A stretch of DNA of 64,000 nucleotides from Nitrospirota bacterium (GTDB taxonomy: Bacteria; Nitrospirota; UBA9217). Positions 8,713 to 18,402 of this stretch are shown here, in pieces (positions within the stretch are counted from its first letter, which is position 1; each line of letters begins with the position of its first letter). The stretch lies in contig JAOUEV010000001.1 in NCBI GenBank assembly GCA_029858565.1, positions 43,420-107,419 on the forward strand, written 5' to 3'. Made by a program: the position numbers and the translations under genes. Under the pieces are notes generated by a model. That model did not search any database. It was not told the DNA's origin and was given only the letters and a program-made list of their open reading frames with translations.

Positions 8713-9684
8713 ATGTTCGTTCCCTGCATGAGAACTAAGTTTCAGACAGCCACGTTGTTCCTGCTCCTGGCTGCAGTCACAGGATGCGCTCCCTCGGTCA
8801 TGTTCCAGCAGATCCAGCCGGGCCATCTGGGGGCCGGCCGCGACCTCGGCATTGCGGTCAGCGCGCCGGATTTCGAGGTCAACCTGGACCTTGCGGGCTT
8901 GCGGGAACTCGCCGCGGTCAGAAAGAAGAACTCCCAGAACCAGGGAACTCCTGCGGATACCGAGCTTTTCGCTCCCCTGGTGGAGCGTGAGATGATGAAG
9001 AATATCACGGCCAATCCGGTCATCCGGCTGTCGACCTCGATCACCCACACGATCGCGGTCTCAGGCGCGCTCTATGTTCGCGATATCACGACCATACAGA
9101 AGGACGAGATCAAGCTCGAGAACCGGGTCGTTGACGTACGGGAGACCGCCACGGTGGACCGGGTGTTCGAACTGACATTGAACTATCAGGTCATATCAGC
9201 CGCCACGGGGACCACGATATTCTCGGGAAAGCAGGAGGGCGTGCGATCGCAACGCGGCCAGGGAAAGACCGCGCAGGAGGCGGTCGAACGGTTCGAACCC
9301 TGGGAAGATGTGCTCGAAAGTCTTATTGCGCAGGAATCCGGAAAGATGCTGAGCAAGGTCCTTCCCCGCCAGGTCACGGTCACGCGCAAGCTCAAGGAAG
9401 GCTCGTCAAAGGCGCTCCGGGCGTCGGTCGAGGTTGCAGTAAAGGAAGGGCTGGATCGCGCGTGGCCCCTCTGGCAAGCGATCAAGGACAGCGGTGAACA
9501 GCTAGCTCCTGCCGACAGGTCCGCTCTATTCCACAACATGGGGGTCTATTATGAATCCAAGGATGATCTGGTCAACGCCCGGCTGTTCTTCGAACAATGC
9601 CTGGCTGCACAGGATGAGGAGTTGTGCCGCAAAGGTCAGGAACGGATAAAGAGCAGGGAAGAGGCTTTGGACACAGTAAGATAA
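8713..9684 (+). CDS. Putative outer-membrane-type lipoprotein, unknown function
   Basis: A 323-residue protein with a signal peptide ending in the lipobox AVTGC. The central region is beta-rich (LSTSITHTIAVSGALYVRD, VFELTLNYQVISAATGTTIF). The last ~60 residues look like a TPR helix pair (LFHNMGVYYESKDDLVNARLFFEQC). ATG 8713 follows GGAGG at 8701-8705; an internal ATG at 8728 would also leave a complete signal peptide. No specific family is recognised. It lies between the hemerythrin and a convergent Ap4A phosphorylase-like gene. Confidence 0.75.
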   Translation: MFVPCMRTKFQTATLFLLLAAVTGCAPSVMFQQIQPGHLGAGRDLGIAVSAPDFEVNLDLAGLRELAAVRKKNSQNQGTPADTELFAPLVEREMMKNITANPVIRLSTSITHTIAVSGALYVRDITTIQKDEIKLENRVVDVRETATVDRVFELTLNYQVISAATGTTIFSGKQEGVRSQRGQGKTAQEAVERFEPWEDVLESLIAQESGKMLSKVLPRQVTVTRKLKEGSSKALRASVEVAVKEGLDRAWPLWQAIKDSGEQLAPADRSALFHNMGVYYESKDDLVNARLFFEQCLAAQDEELCRKGQERIKSREEALDTVR

Positions 9685-9771
9685 CCCAGGCCAAGAAGTC
9701 TAGACGAAGGGATTTTTGTTTGCATATCCGGGTGGTGCGGCCATGCAGGATCGCGTCCGCGCGGTCTGCAA

Positions 9772-10680
9772 CTATTTTGGGAATCCCGCATCTGCAAGTG
9801 CCCGCAAGGGGCCGGTGCTTCTGAGCACTTCCAGCTGCTCCTTATCACGCACAAAGAACGAGCCGGCATAGGCCAGTGAATTGAGCGATATGCCTTCCAC
9901 ATGTTCCCGGGAGCGCGGGACCAGCAGCATCCATGTTCGCGTCACGATCATGCAGTAGGGCAGCGACTGGCGGGTCAGTTCTCCGGGGACCGGCGGTTCG
10001 ATCCCGACGCGTCCGAGCAGATGTCCGTAGAGATCGTAGGAGCGTTCCGCAGCTTCCCGGGCATCCTGCCACAGTGAACGATCAATCCAGCTGAAGGCAT
10101 GTTTGAAAGAAAAGGCGGGTATCGATCCGATCCCGTCCCGGTCGATTACTGCATCCCGCAGCAGCGGCTCCATGGGCACCGCAGGGCCCTGGGGATCCAG
10201 GGGGAGCGGAACGAACTGCAAATGCTTATGCTCCTGGCTTGCCCCGCCTTCCGGCCCGCCGTTGTAAAATCCCAGCCCGTCATATTCCGCCATGCAGACC
10301 CAGAGGGCTTCGAAGTCCCGGACCGTCAGCAATGTTTCCTGATGCTCGAACCGGCGCGTGATGATCAGCAGATGATGCTCGACCACGTTGAACTTGTTCA
10401 GGACGGCGATGTGGCTGTCGGTCACGTCAGACACGACCAGGTCGGTTTCGGGAGGGAGAAAGGGGTTGACCTTCAGGCCGGCGCGTTCGGCCTTGCTCTG
10501 CTCTTTCCGTGCCTCATCTTTGCGGCGCAGGCCGGCAAGGACCCGGACGAGGAACCGGACTCCCTGATCATTGATCACCGCATGGTCCGTGGGAATTGGT
10601 AAAAGCACGCCGCTTGCCAGCGCGCGTTCAGTTGTCCGGAGCAAATGGTCCCGGAGGGTCCCTTTTTGCAAGAGTGTCAT
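9772..10680 (-). CDS. ATP adenylyltransferase / Ap4A phosphorylase-like protein
   Basis: A 302-residue protein of the Apa1/2 branch of the HIT superfamily. The core is NPFLPPETDLVV, then HLLIITRRFEHQETLL and the catalytic GGASQEHKHLQFVPLP with a histidine triad variant. The C-terminal ATP_transf region follows (YCMIVTRTWMLLVPRS). Members phosphorolyse diadenosine tetraphosphate to ATP and ADP. The ATG at 10680 is preceded by weak spacing to a ribosome site. It is convergent with the lipoprotein gene and divergent from the SEC-C protein gene. Confidence 0.87.
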   Translation of the reverse strand: MTLLQKGTLRDHLLRTTERALASGVLLPIPTDHAVINDQGVRFLVRVLAGLRRKDEARKEQSKAERAGLKVNPFLPPETDLVVSDVTDSHIAVLNKFNVVEHHLLIITRRFEHQETLLTVRDFEALWVCMAEYDGLGFYNGGPEGGASQEHKHLQFVPLPLDPQGPAVPMEPLLRDAVIDRDGIGSIPAFSFKHAFSWIDRSLWQDAREAAERSYDLYGHLLGRVGIEPPVPGELTRQSLPYCMIVTRTWMLLVPRSREHVEGISLNSLAYAGSFFVRDKEQLEVLRSTGPLRALADAGFPK

Positions 10681-10860
10681 AGAGAGTGATCACTTACCAT
10701 TCGGCAGGATTATACCATATCCGAAGGACAGGGTTCATTGTCAAAAAAGACCGTTGCAAAGTCGGTATGTGCATTCCGTTCCTGCTCTTGCCGCGTGAGG
10801 AAGCGCTTGCCCAGAAACCTTCGCCCGGGGTATCATGCACAGGCGGTAAGGAGAAAGCGC

Positions 10861-11718
10861 ATGATCGATCTCGCGAAAACAACAGATGAAAAACTCATCG
10901 AACTTCTGTACACCGAAGGAGACAGGCTTTCTCGGACGGTCGTGGAGGAGATCACCGGGCGGCAGGGCATGGTGACGCGTCTGGCGGGGATAGTTTCCGA
11001 TCCATGTAACTGGAACGAACCGCTGCCCGCGTGGTGGGCGCCTGTGCACGCTGTTTACGCCCTGGGCGCGATCGGCACGGCTGATACCGTGCTTCCGCTC
11101 TGCCGCGCACTGCGGTATGCCGAGGCCTGCGAGAACGACTGGGTCACCGAGGACCTTCCTTCCATCTTCGGCCGCATCGGGAACGCTGCGTCAAAGCTTA
11201 TTCAGACCATGGCCTTTGACCGGACCTCCGGGTGGCTGGTCCGCACGATCTGTCTCGAAGGCCTGGCGGCCATGACCCTTCGCGATCCTTCTTCGCAGGC
11301 AAAGGTCTTCAGCCTTGTGCATGCCGTCTTTGTCGATCCCGGCGAGGACCTGACGCTCCGGCAGAACGCGGGCAGCATCCTGCTCGATCTCCTGAGGCAG
11401 GAATACCGCGCTGACCTCATTGCCTTCGGTGCTCTGGAGCGGGCGAGGGCGGACAAGGACCCCTCGGTCAAGGTGTTGTTCACTGACCGGGAAGTCGAAA
11501 AGGACTTCGCGAGGGGCGTGATGGCCCGGGAGCATTATGAGCGGGACTGGCTCCGGTTCTATGAACCCGACGCGATCGCTGAACGGCAGCGGCGGTGGGA
11601 CAAGGAACAGCTGGAAAAGGCCGCGCAGCCCGAACATCGCACCCCCCAGGAACTTTGCCCCCTGGCACAGGACAAGAACCATCGGAAGTGCTGTTTGGGG
11701 AAGGTGGGGCTGGCGTGA
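10861..11718 (+). CDS. HEAT-like repeat protein with C-terminal SEC-C zinc motif
   Basis: A 285-residue protein. Its first 200 residues form helical HEAT-like repeats (WWAPVHAVYALGAIGTADTV, LEGLAAMTLRDPSSQ). The C-terminus carries a SEC-C type zinc-binding motif (CPLAQDKNHRKCCLG), similar to the SecA tail. SEC-C proteins of this layout are usually of unknown role. ATG 10861 follows AAGGAG; the frame is open upstream to 10738 but that part is not protein-like. Confidence 0.75.
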   Translation: MIDLAKTTDEKLIELLYTEGDRLSRTVVEEITGRQGMVTRLAGIVSDPCNWNEPLPAWWAPVHAVYALGAIGTADTVLPLCRALRYAEACENDWVTEDLPSIFGRIGNAASKLIQTMAFDRTSGWLVRTICLEGLAAMTLRDPSSQAKVFSLVHAVFVDPGEDLTLRQNAGSILLDLLRQEYRADLIAFGALERARADKDPSVKVLFTDREVEKDFARGVMAREHYERDWLRFYEPDAIAERQRRWDKEQLEKAAQPEHRTPQELCPLAQDKNHRKCCLGKVGLA

Positions 11719-11827
11719 GGATCAGCCGGCAGGCCGTAAGCGATAAAGGAGCAAGCACGAGAAAAGCTCATGAATCAGATACGTGCTATTGCAGCCGGAT
11801 CTGCGAACTCGAAAGGAAAGAATTGCC

Positions 11828-12013
11828 GTGGTACCCAATATCGATTACAGCCTCTGCCAGGGATGCGGAGGATGCGCTGAAGCTTATCCCCAGTTCTTCA
11901 AAATGCATGAGGAGAAGGCCTGGATCATTAATGCCGAAAAGTTCGATGCAGAGCGGGACAAGGGCGTTCTTCTGGTCTGTCCCTACTATGCGATCTCGAT
12001 CGAAAAGGGATAG
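11828..12013 (+). CDS. Small ferredoxin, single Fe-S cluster
   Basis: A 61-residue ferredoxin with ligands in YSLCQGCGGCAEAYPQFF and a distant CPYYAI, the layout of single-cluster [4Fe-4S] or [3Fe-4S] ferredoxins. Start GTG 11828 is chosen because it follows a GGAAAG site and matches the usual N-terminus (VVPNIDYSLC); the frame is open to 11783. It probably acts as a soluble electron carrier. It is convergent with the ADP-ribosylglycohydrolase gene, 27 bases between stops. Confidence 0.85.
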   Translation: MVPNIDYSLCQGCGGCAEAYPQFFKMHEEKAWIINAEKFDAERDKGVLLVCPYYAISIEKG

Positions 12014-12040
12014 AGCGCAGTCCGGGCCTGTCCCGTTAGC

Positions 12041-12964
12041 TTAACTCGACGGGCATTCCTTGCCGCTGGCCTTTGTTTCCCAAAGCCGCTTTGCAATACG
12101 CTCGGTCCTCTCTCCGTTCTCAACGGTCTCCTGCCATTGCGACGGAATACCCTCGATGCCATAGCGAGCGCCGGCGATAGCTCCGGTCATGGCGCAGAGT
12201 GTGTCGTCCGTCGTACCGCCCAACTCGGCTGCGTTGAGCAGCGCGCTCTTGAAATCCTTGTTCGCCAGGACAGTGTAGATCGCCGTGGGCACAGAGTTCA
12301 GTGCCGATCCCCCGTTTCCCAACTGCTCGACAACATCCTTCTTCGAACAACCTTCTTCAAGGAACCGGAAGACCAACTTAAGCTTTTCCTGGTAGGGCGG
12401 TGAATTGGTGATCAAACGGAGCAGCGCAAGGAATTCCGAGGGGATGATCTCGCCGGATTCGGAAAGGACCGAGAGGGCGATCGCGCATGCATGAACGACC
12501 GCTCCTTCAAGCGCCAGCTCATGGCTGTGGGTGATCGACGCGCAGTGGTATGCGATATCGCGAAGGGTGCGCGGATCGTCATGGTATAGGAGGCCCACCG
12601 GAGAGACGCGGACGACCGCACCGTTCCCATAGGAGCCCTCAGGGAAGATGTCCCGGTCCAGCATGCCGAAGCCCAGCCGCCCGTTGCGCATCATGCGGAA
12701 GACCCGGGAGACCGTGTTGCCGTACCTTCGCCAGGGCTCCTGTTCGTAATATCTGATCAGGTTCTCGGTCATGTGCCAGTAATGGAACTCGCCGAGGTCG
12801 GCAAGCGACTCCGCGACCCCCAGGGACAGGACCGTATCGTCGCTGTACCGGGGAGCCAGGTCCGCGGCTTCAGCGCCTGCGGCTCCCTGCCGCCGAGCGC
12901 CGAGCGAATCGCCTACAGCTAAACCGACAAGACATCCCTTGAATTTTGAGAGTTTTCTTTCCAT
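12041..12964 (-). CDS. ADP-ribosylglycohydrolase family protein
   Basis: A 307-residue all-helical protein of the DraG/ARH family. Metal-site motifs are at GLAVGDSLGA and YSDDTVLSLG near the N-terminus and GGTTDDTLCAMTGAIAG near the C-terminus. These enzymes remove ADP-ribose from proteins or small acceptors using a bimetal centre. The start MERKLSKFKGCL at 12964 fits the family; the longer frame to 13198 overlaps fadJ and is rejected. No nitrogenase or DraT gene is near, so classic nitrogenase control is not supported here. Confidence 0.87.
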   Translation of the reverse strand: MERKLSKFKGCLVGLAVGDSLGARRQGAAGAEAADLAPRYSDDTVLSLGVAESLADLGEFHYWHMTENLIRYYEQEPWRRYGNTVSRVFRMMRNGRLGFGMLDRDIFPEGSYGNGAVVRVSPVGLLYHDDPRTLRDIAYHCASITHSHELALEGAVVHACAIALSVLSESGEIIPSEFLALLRLITNSPPYQEKLKLVFRFLEEGCSKKDVVEQLGNGGSALNSVPTAIYTVLANKDFKSALLNAAELGGTTDDTLCAMTGAIAGARYGIEGIPSQWQETVENGERTERIAKRLWETKASGKECPSS

Positions 12965-13124
12965 CACAAGAGAAAATCCTGGCAAATGCCGTGCATGAGG
13001 CTTGCGCAGGCCCGGGTGGGGCAGGAAAATAACCCGGGTCGTTGGTGCGGGGATATTATAAGAAGTTGGCTCCGGGGAAAGCAAGGGACGAAAACGGCCG
13101 GGGAGGTACAGAGCAATAGTAGAT

Positions 13125-15251
13125 TTAGCTGACCACCTGGCTGATAAAATCATCCCTCGACATCTCAAAGAGCGATTTCGGCGGGGAGAAACGGTCACCT
13201 AGACGTTTCGCGAGATCGTCAAGTTTCTCAACGATCTCCTTTGCGCCTGCATCATCCGCGAATTTGAGCAGCCCTCCGCGGAAAGGCGGGAACCCGATTC
13301 CGAAGACCAGGGCCGCATCAAGCAGGTCAGGCCGGTCAATGATCCCTTCCTCGATACAAAGTGCGGCTTCCTTGATCATCAGCAGTATTGTCCGGTCAAT
13401 GATCTCCTGATCCGGGATCGTCTTTGAATGCCCGTTCGTGGACGCGATCAGGCTGAGCACAACAGGGTCCGGACCTTTTCGCTCCCTGCCCTCGTAGCAA
13501 TAGAAGCCCTTTCCATTCTTTTTCCCGTAATAGCCTTCCTTATATAACCGCTTGAGCAGGTCCGGCGGTGCCACGCGGTCGCCGAGTCCTTTGTGCAGGA
13601 TGCCTGCAACCTTATAGGCGACGTCGATGCCGATCTCATCGAGGAGGACGAACGCTCCCATGGGCATGCCGAACTTCATCAGCACACTGTCGATATGATC
13701 GATGGACTCACCTTCCTCGAGCATTCTCGCTGCTTCGGTCAGGAATGGCATCAAAATGCGGTTCACCAGGAATCCCGGCCCATCGTTCACAACCACCGGG
13801 AGCTTGCCGAGTTTGACAGAGAGCGCGGATATGGCCGCCACAACAGCGGGATCGGTCTGCTTGCCCCGAACGATCTCCACGAGCGGCATCTTTTCAACAG
13901 GATTGAAGAAATGCATGCCAACTACCCGTCCGGGGCGCTGTGCCGCTGATGCAAGCTCGGTGACCGAAAGCGACGAGGTGTTTGTCGCGAAGATCGCGTC
14001 TGGCCTTGCAACGGTCTCAAAGTCGCGGAGCACTTGTTTTTTCACATCCATGTTCTCGATGACCGCTTCTATCGTCAGGTCTGCCTGCGCGAAGCCGGCA
14101 AGATCGGGACCGCCGGCGATCCGGTCCATGCCGTCCCGTGCCTGAATTGCAGTGACAATGCCTTTTTTCATCCTTTTGCGGAAGATATCATGCGCGGTCC
14201 TGAGACCTGCGCCAACAGCTTTGGTGTTCACGTCCCTGAGCCGGACGGAAAGCCCTTTTTCCGCAAGAAGCTGGGCAATACCCGCGCCCATGATCCCCGC
14301 GCCGGTGACAGCGGCATGATCGATCGAGACAGCAGAGGTTCGCGCTTCTTTCTTGAGGATCTCGCTGAGGTAATAGACATGGATAAGGTTCTTGGCAACA
14401 GGTGAGGCGATCAGTTGACCGATCAGCAGTGCTTCATGTGCATAGCCTGCCCTTTTCCCATGAATCAGGCCATGGCGTACGGCATCGAGCGCCGCAAGCG
14501 GCGCAGGATAATTGCCGCGGGTCTCTTTGCGGATCTCATTTTCAGCTTTCCTATATATAAACGAGCGGGTCAGAGGGTTGCTTTCGAGCACCTTCATCGC
14601 CAAGGGCCTGCGCGCCCTGATCTTCTTCGGCGCCGCGGTGTCAATGGCCTTTTTAGCCAAGGCAACAGCGGCAGGGAGCAGATTCTCCTTATAGGTGACC
14701 TCGTCGGCAAGGCCGATCCGCTTTGCCTTCCTTGGATATACGGATTTCCCGGTAAGGATCATGTCCAGGGAATTCGCAAGGCCGACGAGTCGGGGCAGAC
14801 GCTGGGTGCCGCCGAAGCCGGGGATGATGCCGAGCTTCACCTCCGGCAGACCAAGAACGGTCCTGGGCCCGCTGCTGACGACACGATAGCGGCATGCAAG
14901 GGCCAGTTCCAGTCCTCCGCCAAGGCAGGCGCCGTTGATCGCGGCAACTGTGGGGAAGGGCAGGTCCTCGATCTTCTGCAGGACCTCCTGGCCGTTCCTG
15001 CTCAGCTCTTCGCCGAGATCGGCATCAGTGATGTTTCGGATCTCGGAAATATCAGCTCCGGCGATGAAATTGTCCGGCTTCCCGCTCCTGATAACGAGCG
15101 CCTTGATCGTTCTACTTATGGATAGATCGTCAAGAATCCGCGACAGTTCATCCATGACCGCTGTGGTGAGCTTGTTCACCTTCTCGTCAGGCAGGTCGAA
15201 GGTCAGGACGGCGATGCCGTGGCTATCTATTTCATAATGAAATGCCGACAT
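13125..15251 (-). CDS. fadJ: Fatty acid oxidation multifunctional enzyme (enoyl-CoA hydratase / 3-hydroxyacyl-CoA dehydrogenase)
   Basis: A 708-residue two-part enzyme. Residues 1-190 form the crotonase domain, with the oxyanion-hole region NFIAGADISEI and GACLGGGLELALACRY. From about 300 the NAD-binding 3-hydroxyacyl-CoA dehydrogenase domain begins (AAVTGAGIMGAGIAQLLAEK), with FATNTSSLSVTELA, GMHFFNPVEKMPLVEIV and a C-terminal dehydrogenase domain. It catalyses hydration and NAD-linked oxidation in beta-oxidation. Start ATG 15251 lies two bases after the fadI stop; a longer frame to 15302 overlaps fadI. It is the last gene of fadD-fadI-fadJ. Confidence 0.93.
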   Translation of the reverse strand: MSAFHYEIDSHGIAVLTFDLPDEKVNKLTTAVMDELSRILDDLSISRTIKALVIRSGKPDNFIAGADISEIRNITDADLGEELSRNGQEVLQKIEDLPFPTVAAINGACLGGGLELALACRYRVVSSGPRTVLGLPEVKLGIIPGFGGTQRLPRLVGLANSLDMILTGKSVYPRKAKRIGLADEVTYKENLLPAAVALAKKAIDTAAPKKIRARRPLAMKVLESNPLTRSFIYRKAENEIRKETRGNYPAPLAALDAVRHGLIHGKRAGYAHEALLIGQLIASPVAKNLIHVYYLSEILKKEARTSAVSIDHAAVTGAGIMGAGIAQLLAEKGLSVRLRDVNTKAVGAGLRTAHDIFRKRMKKGIVTAIQARDGMDRIAGGPDLAGFAQADLTIEAVIENMDVKKQVLRDFETVARPDAIFATNTSSLSVTELASAAQRPGRVVGMHFFNPVEKMPLVEIVRGKQTDPAVVAAISALSVKLGKLPVVVNDGPGFLVNRILMPFLTEAARMLEEGESIDHIDSVLMKFGMPMGAFVLLDEIGIDVAYKVAGILHKGLGDRVAPPDLLKRLYKEGYYGKKNGKGFYCYEGRERKGPDPVVLSLIASTNGHSKTIPDQEIIDRTILLMIKEAALCIEEGIIDRPDLLDAALVFGIGFPPFRGGLLKFADDAGAKEIVEKLDDLAKRLGDRFSPPKSLFEMSRDDFISQVVS

Positions 15252-15253
15252 GG

Positions 15254-16537
15254 TTATATCCGTTCCACGATCATCGCCCCTCCCTGGCCGCCGCCGATGC
15301 ACATGGTGGCAAGTCCGGTCGCAAGATTTCTCCGCTCCATTTCCTTGAGCAGCGTGATCACGATACGCATCCCCGATGATCCCACTGGATGGCCAAGGGC
15401 GATTGCTCCGCCGTTCACGTTCATGATGTCCCTCCGGAACTCGCCGATCGGCTGCTCACCGGGAAGATGTCTCCGGAAGAACTGTTCAGATGCAGCGGCC
15501 TTTTCGCAGGCGATGACCTGGGCAGCGAATGCTTCGTTCAGTTCGATCAGCTCCATGTCTGACAGCTTCATTCCCGCCAGCTTCAGCACTTTATTTGTGG
15601 CAAATACAGGTCCGAGCCCCATGCGTGAGGGATCGTTCCCCGCAAACGCATAGGCCCTGATCCTGCCCAGGGGCTTCAGGCCCAATTCCCGGGCGCGGTC
15701 TCCGCTCATCACAAGGGCCGCGGCAGCCCCGTCGGTAATGGGCGATGAGTTTCCGGGCGTCACGGTGCCGGTCTTTCTATCAAAATAGGGCTTCAGTTTT
15801 TCCAGATCGTCCATGGTCTGGTGCTTGCGAGGCCCCACGTCCTCTTCAACTGCCTCGAACTTCGGCGGGACATAAAAGGGAGCGATCTCGTTCCTGAACT
15901 TTCCCGCTTCGTTCGCGGCCGACCATTTCTGATGGCTCCAGAGGGAGAACTCATCCTGCTCTTTTCGCGAGATAGCGAAGTCCTGTACCAGATTTTCCGC
16001 GGTCTGGCCCATATTAAAGCCCGACACCGGGTCAGTGAGCCCCAGGGTGAGCCCGACGACCGGCACAAGGTCCGGCGGCCTGATGGCCAGACCGGCGATG
16101 ACCTTTTCCCAGAGGGTCTTGGACCTGCCGATGGCCGTGAATATGTCTTTCAGCCGCTTGGTGGTGTAGAACCCGAAGTTGGACATGGATTCAACGCCTG
16201 CGGTCAACACTACATCCGATAGACCGGAAACGATCTGGGCATATGCGCTCGACAGGGCCTGCATGCCGGACGCGCAGTTCCGTTGCACGCTGTAGGCGGG
16301 GATGGGCTGCGGGATCCCTGCGCGCAACGCGATCACCCGCGCGATGTTCGCGGCTTCAGCGGGCATGCCCGCATTTCCCACGATCACCTCGTCCACGATC
16401 TTGGGATCAATGCCCGTTCGAGCAACGATCTCTTTTATCACAAAGGCCCCAAGCGTGTCAGCGGTCACGTTCTTGAGAACAGTGCCGGATTTCGCGTAGG
16501 GAGTTCTTACCCCGTCTATGATGACGATGTTCTTCAT
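15254..16537 (-). CDS. fadI: Acetyl-CoA acyltransferase (3-ketoacyl-CoA thiolase)
   Basis: A 427-residue thiolase. The nucleophile Cys is in NCASGMQALSSAY (about residue 90), the catalytic His in ALGHPVGSSGMRI and the second Cys in MCIGGGQGGA. Its length and insertions match FadI, the partner of FadJ, rather than short thiolases. It cleaves 3-ketoacyl-CoA to acetyl-CoA. The start ATG overlaps the TGA of fadD by one base, indicating translational coupling. Confidence 0.93.
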   Translation of the reverse strand: MKNIVIIDGVRTPYAKSGTVLKNVTADTLGAFVIKEIVARTGIDPKIVDEVIVGNAGMPAEAANIARVIALRAGIPQPIPAYSVQRNCASGMQALSSAYAQIVSGLSDVVLTAGVESMSNFGFYTTKRLKDIFTAIGRSKTLWEKVIAGLAIRPPDLVPVVGLTLGLTDPVSGFNMGQTAENLVQDFAISRKEQDEFSLWSHQKWSAANEAGKFRNEIAPFYVPPKFEAVEEDVGPRKHQTMDDLEKLKPYFDRKTGTVTPGNSSPITDGAAAALVMSGDRARELGLKPLGRIRAYAFAGNDPSRMGLGPVFATNKVLKLAGMKLSDMELIELNEAFAAQVIACEKAAASEQFFRRHLPGEQPIGEFRRDIMNVNGGAIALGHPVGSSGMRIVITLLKEMERRNLATGLATMCIGGGQGGAMIVERI

Positions 16538-18246
16538 CAGATCTTCTCCCTGATCCCCAGCTTCGCCCGCTCCTCGTCCCGCAGCACCCGCCGCAGGACC
16601 TTGCCGACCAGGGTCTTGGGCAGTTGGTCGCGGAACTCCACTTCCTTCGGCACTTTGAATTTCGATAGTTCCTGACGGCAGTATTCGATGATCTCATCGG
16701 GCGTTGCAGTGACACCTTCCTTGAGAACGATGTATGCCTTTATCTTCTCCCCCAGGAACTCTTCGTGAGGCACGCCCACGACAACCGCTTCCTTGACCTT
16801 GGGATGGCTGTAAAGCACCTCTTCCACCTCGCGGGGATAAACATTTTCGCCAACGGTCTTGATCATGTCCTTGATCCGGTCCACGATCATGAAATAGCCG
16901 TCCTCATCGCGCTTCGCGATGTCGCCCGTATGGAGCCAGCCGCCCCGCAGCGCCTGGGCGGTCTCTTCCGGCTTGTTCCAGTATCCCTGCATCATCTGGG
17001 GTCCCCGGACCACCAGTTCTCCGACCTCGCCCACGGCCAGTTCCCGGAGCCCGGTCTCGAGATCCATGATACGGGCATCCGTGTCAGGCCAGGGAAGTCC
17101 GATGGTGCCCGGTTTTCTTCTGCCGAAAATGGGATTGGCATGGGTCACCGGAGAGGCCTCGGACAAGCCATAGCCTTCCACGATGCGCGATTTCGTCAGT
17201 TGCTCGAACCGCTCCTGCACTTCCTTCATAAGCGGACCGGCCCCGCTGATGGCGGCCTTGATGGACGTGAGATCGTAATTATGTGTCTTCATGTAGTTCC
17301 CGATGGCGAGGTACATCGCCTGGATCCCCGGGAAGATGGTCGGCCGTTTCTTGTGGACGACCTGCAGCACCTCCTTGGTATGGAACTTGGGAAGCAGGAT
17401 CAGTTCGGCCCCGATGGTGATCCCGAAGTTCATGGCCGTGGTCATGCCGTAAACGTGGAAGAAGGGGATCACCGAGAGTATGCGCTCCTCGCCTTCGTTC
17501 CGGATGGTGAGCCAGGCGCGGCATTGCGTCGCGTTCACGACCAGGTTCCGGTGGGTCAGGACCGCGCCCTTCGGAATACCGGTGGTGCCGCCGGTGTATT
17601 GCAGGATCGCGATGTCATCGGCCTTTACCACGGCAGCGGGCGCGGTGTCGTATCCTGATCTGACCAGCTGCAAAAAATCATGGATCGGAGCAATGCGCTT
17701 CACCGGCACCCACTGCTTCTCCAGCATTGCCTTGAGCGGATAGAGCAGGTTGAGCGGGAAGGGCAGGTAATCCTTGATGCCGCAGAGGACCAGGGCCTTT
17801 ACCGCGACCCGGGGGAGCACCGGTGCGATGACGGGGTAGAACATGTCCACGGCTACCAGCACCTTCGCGCCGCTGTCACGGAGCTGAACCTCGAGCTCAT
17901 GGGAATGGTACAGGGGATTCGTAGCGACCGCGATGGCGCCGATCCGGAGCGTTGCGTAATAGGCAATGACCATCTGCGGGATGTTCGGCAGCATAAGAGC
18001 GACACGATCGCCCTTGGATACGCCAAGGTGCATCAGTCCGTGCGCGAAACGGTTCACCAGGCGGTCGAGCTCCTGGTAGGTGATCCTGGCACCGAAGAAG
18101 GAAAGTGCCGTATGGTCAGGGAACTTTCGAGCGGTCTCGGCAAGTACGCCGCCCAGAGACAGATCAGGATACACAAGCGATCCGCTGATACCGGGTTCGT
18201 AGAAATTCACCCACGGTCGGTCGGTTCTGGTCTCCAGGGCTGTCAT
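16537..18246 (-). CDS. fadD: Long-chain fatty-acid-CoA ligase
   Basis: A 569-residue member of the AMP-forming acyl-CoA synthetases. The phosphate-binding loop is YTGGTTGIPKGAVLTH and the fatty-acyl signature is GGWLHTGDIAKRDEDGYF; the C-terminal lysine segment QLPKTLVGKVLRR is also present. It activates fatty acids to acyl-CoA at the membrane. ATG 18246 or an in-frame GTG at 18255 could start translation; a GGGGGTGG run just upstream serves either. It is the first gene of the fadD-fadI-fadJ operon. No acyl-CoA dehydrogenase gene is in the window, so that step must be encoded elsewhere. Confidence 0.92.
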   Translation of the reverse strand: MTALETRTDRPWVNFYEPGISGSLVYPDLSLGGVLAETARKFPDHTALSFFGARITYQELDRLVNRFAHGLMHLGVSKGDRVALMLPNIPQMVIAYYATLRIGAIAVATNPLYHSHELEVQLRDSGAKVLVAVDMFYPVIAPVLPRVAVKALVLCGIKDYLPFPLNLLYPLKAMLEKQWVPVKRIAPIHDFLQLVRSGYDTAPAAVVKADDIAILQYTGGTTGIPKGAVLTHRNLVVNATQCRAWLTIRNEGEERILSVIPFFHVYGMTTAMNFGITIGAELILLPKFHTKEVLQVVHKKRPTIFPGIQAMYLAIGNYMKTHNYDLTSIKAAISGAGPLMKEVQERFEQLTKSRIVEGYGLSEASPVTHANPIFGRRKPGTIGLPWPDTDARIMDLETGLRELAVGEVGELVVRGPQMMQGYWNKPEETAQALRGGWLHTGDIAKRDEDGYFMIVDRIKDMIKTVGENVYPREVEEVLYSHPKVKEAVVVGVPHEEFLGEKIKAYIVLKEGVTATPDEIIEYCRQELSKFKVPKEVEFRDQLPKTLVGKVLRRVLRDEERAKLGIREKI

Positions 18247-18402
18247 CGTATCCACCCCCCATTCCGAGCGCCGGCACCCACGAGGCTACCGGTGTTGATC
18301 GAAGATAAATATTGTCCTCGATATCTATTCCTAGTATAGCACAGCGCGGTCTCAAATTGCGATCAACGCAAAGTGCAAAGCCCTGCTCATCGCAGCGCCT
18401 AG

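Noticed and set aside
13125..13198. Longer start for the ADP-ribosylglycohydrolase at 13198
   Set aside because: It would overlap fadJ coding sequence and adds residues not seen in the family; ATG 12964 fits better.
14415..15125. 236-codon plus-strand frame opposite fadJ
   Set aside because: Antisense to the conserved crotonase domain; no ribosome site or recognisable protein.
18260..18402. FadR-type operator upstream of fadD
   Set aside because: No convincing palindrome of known regulator type was found; only a weak TATACT-like box on the minus strand.
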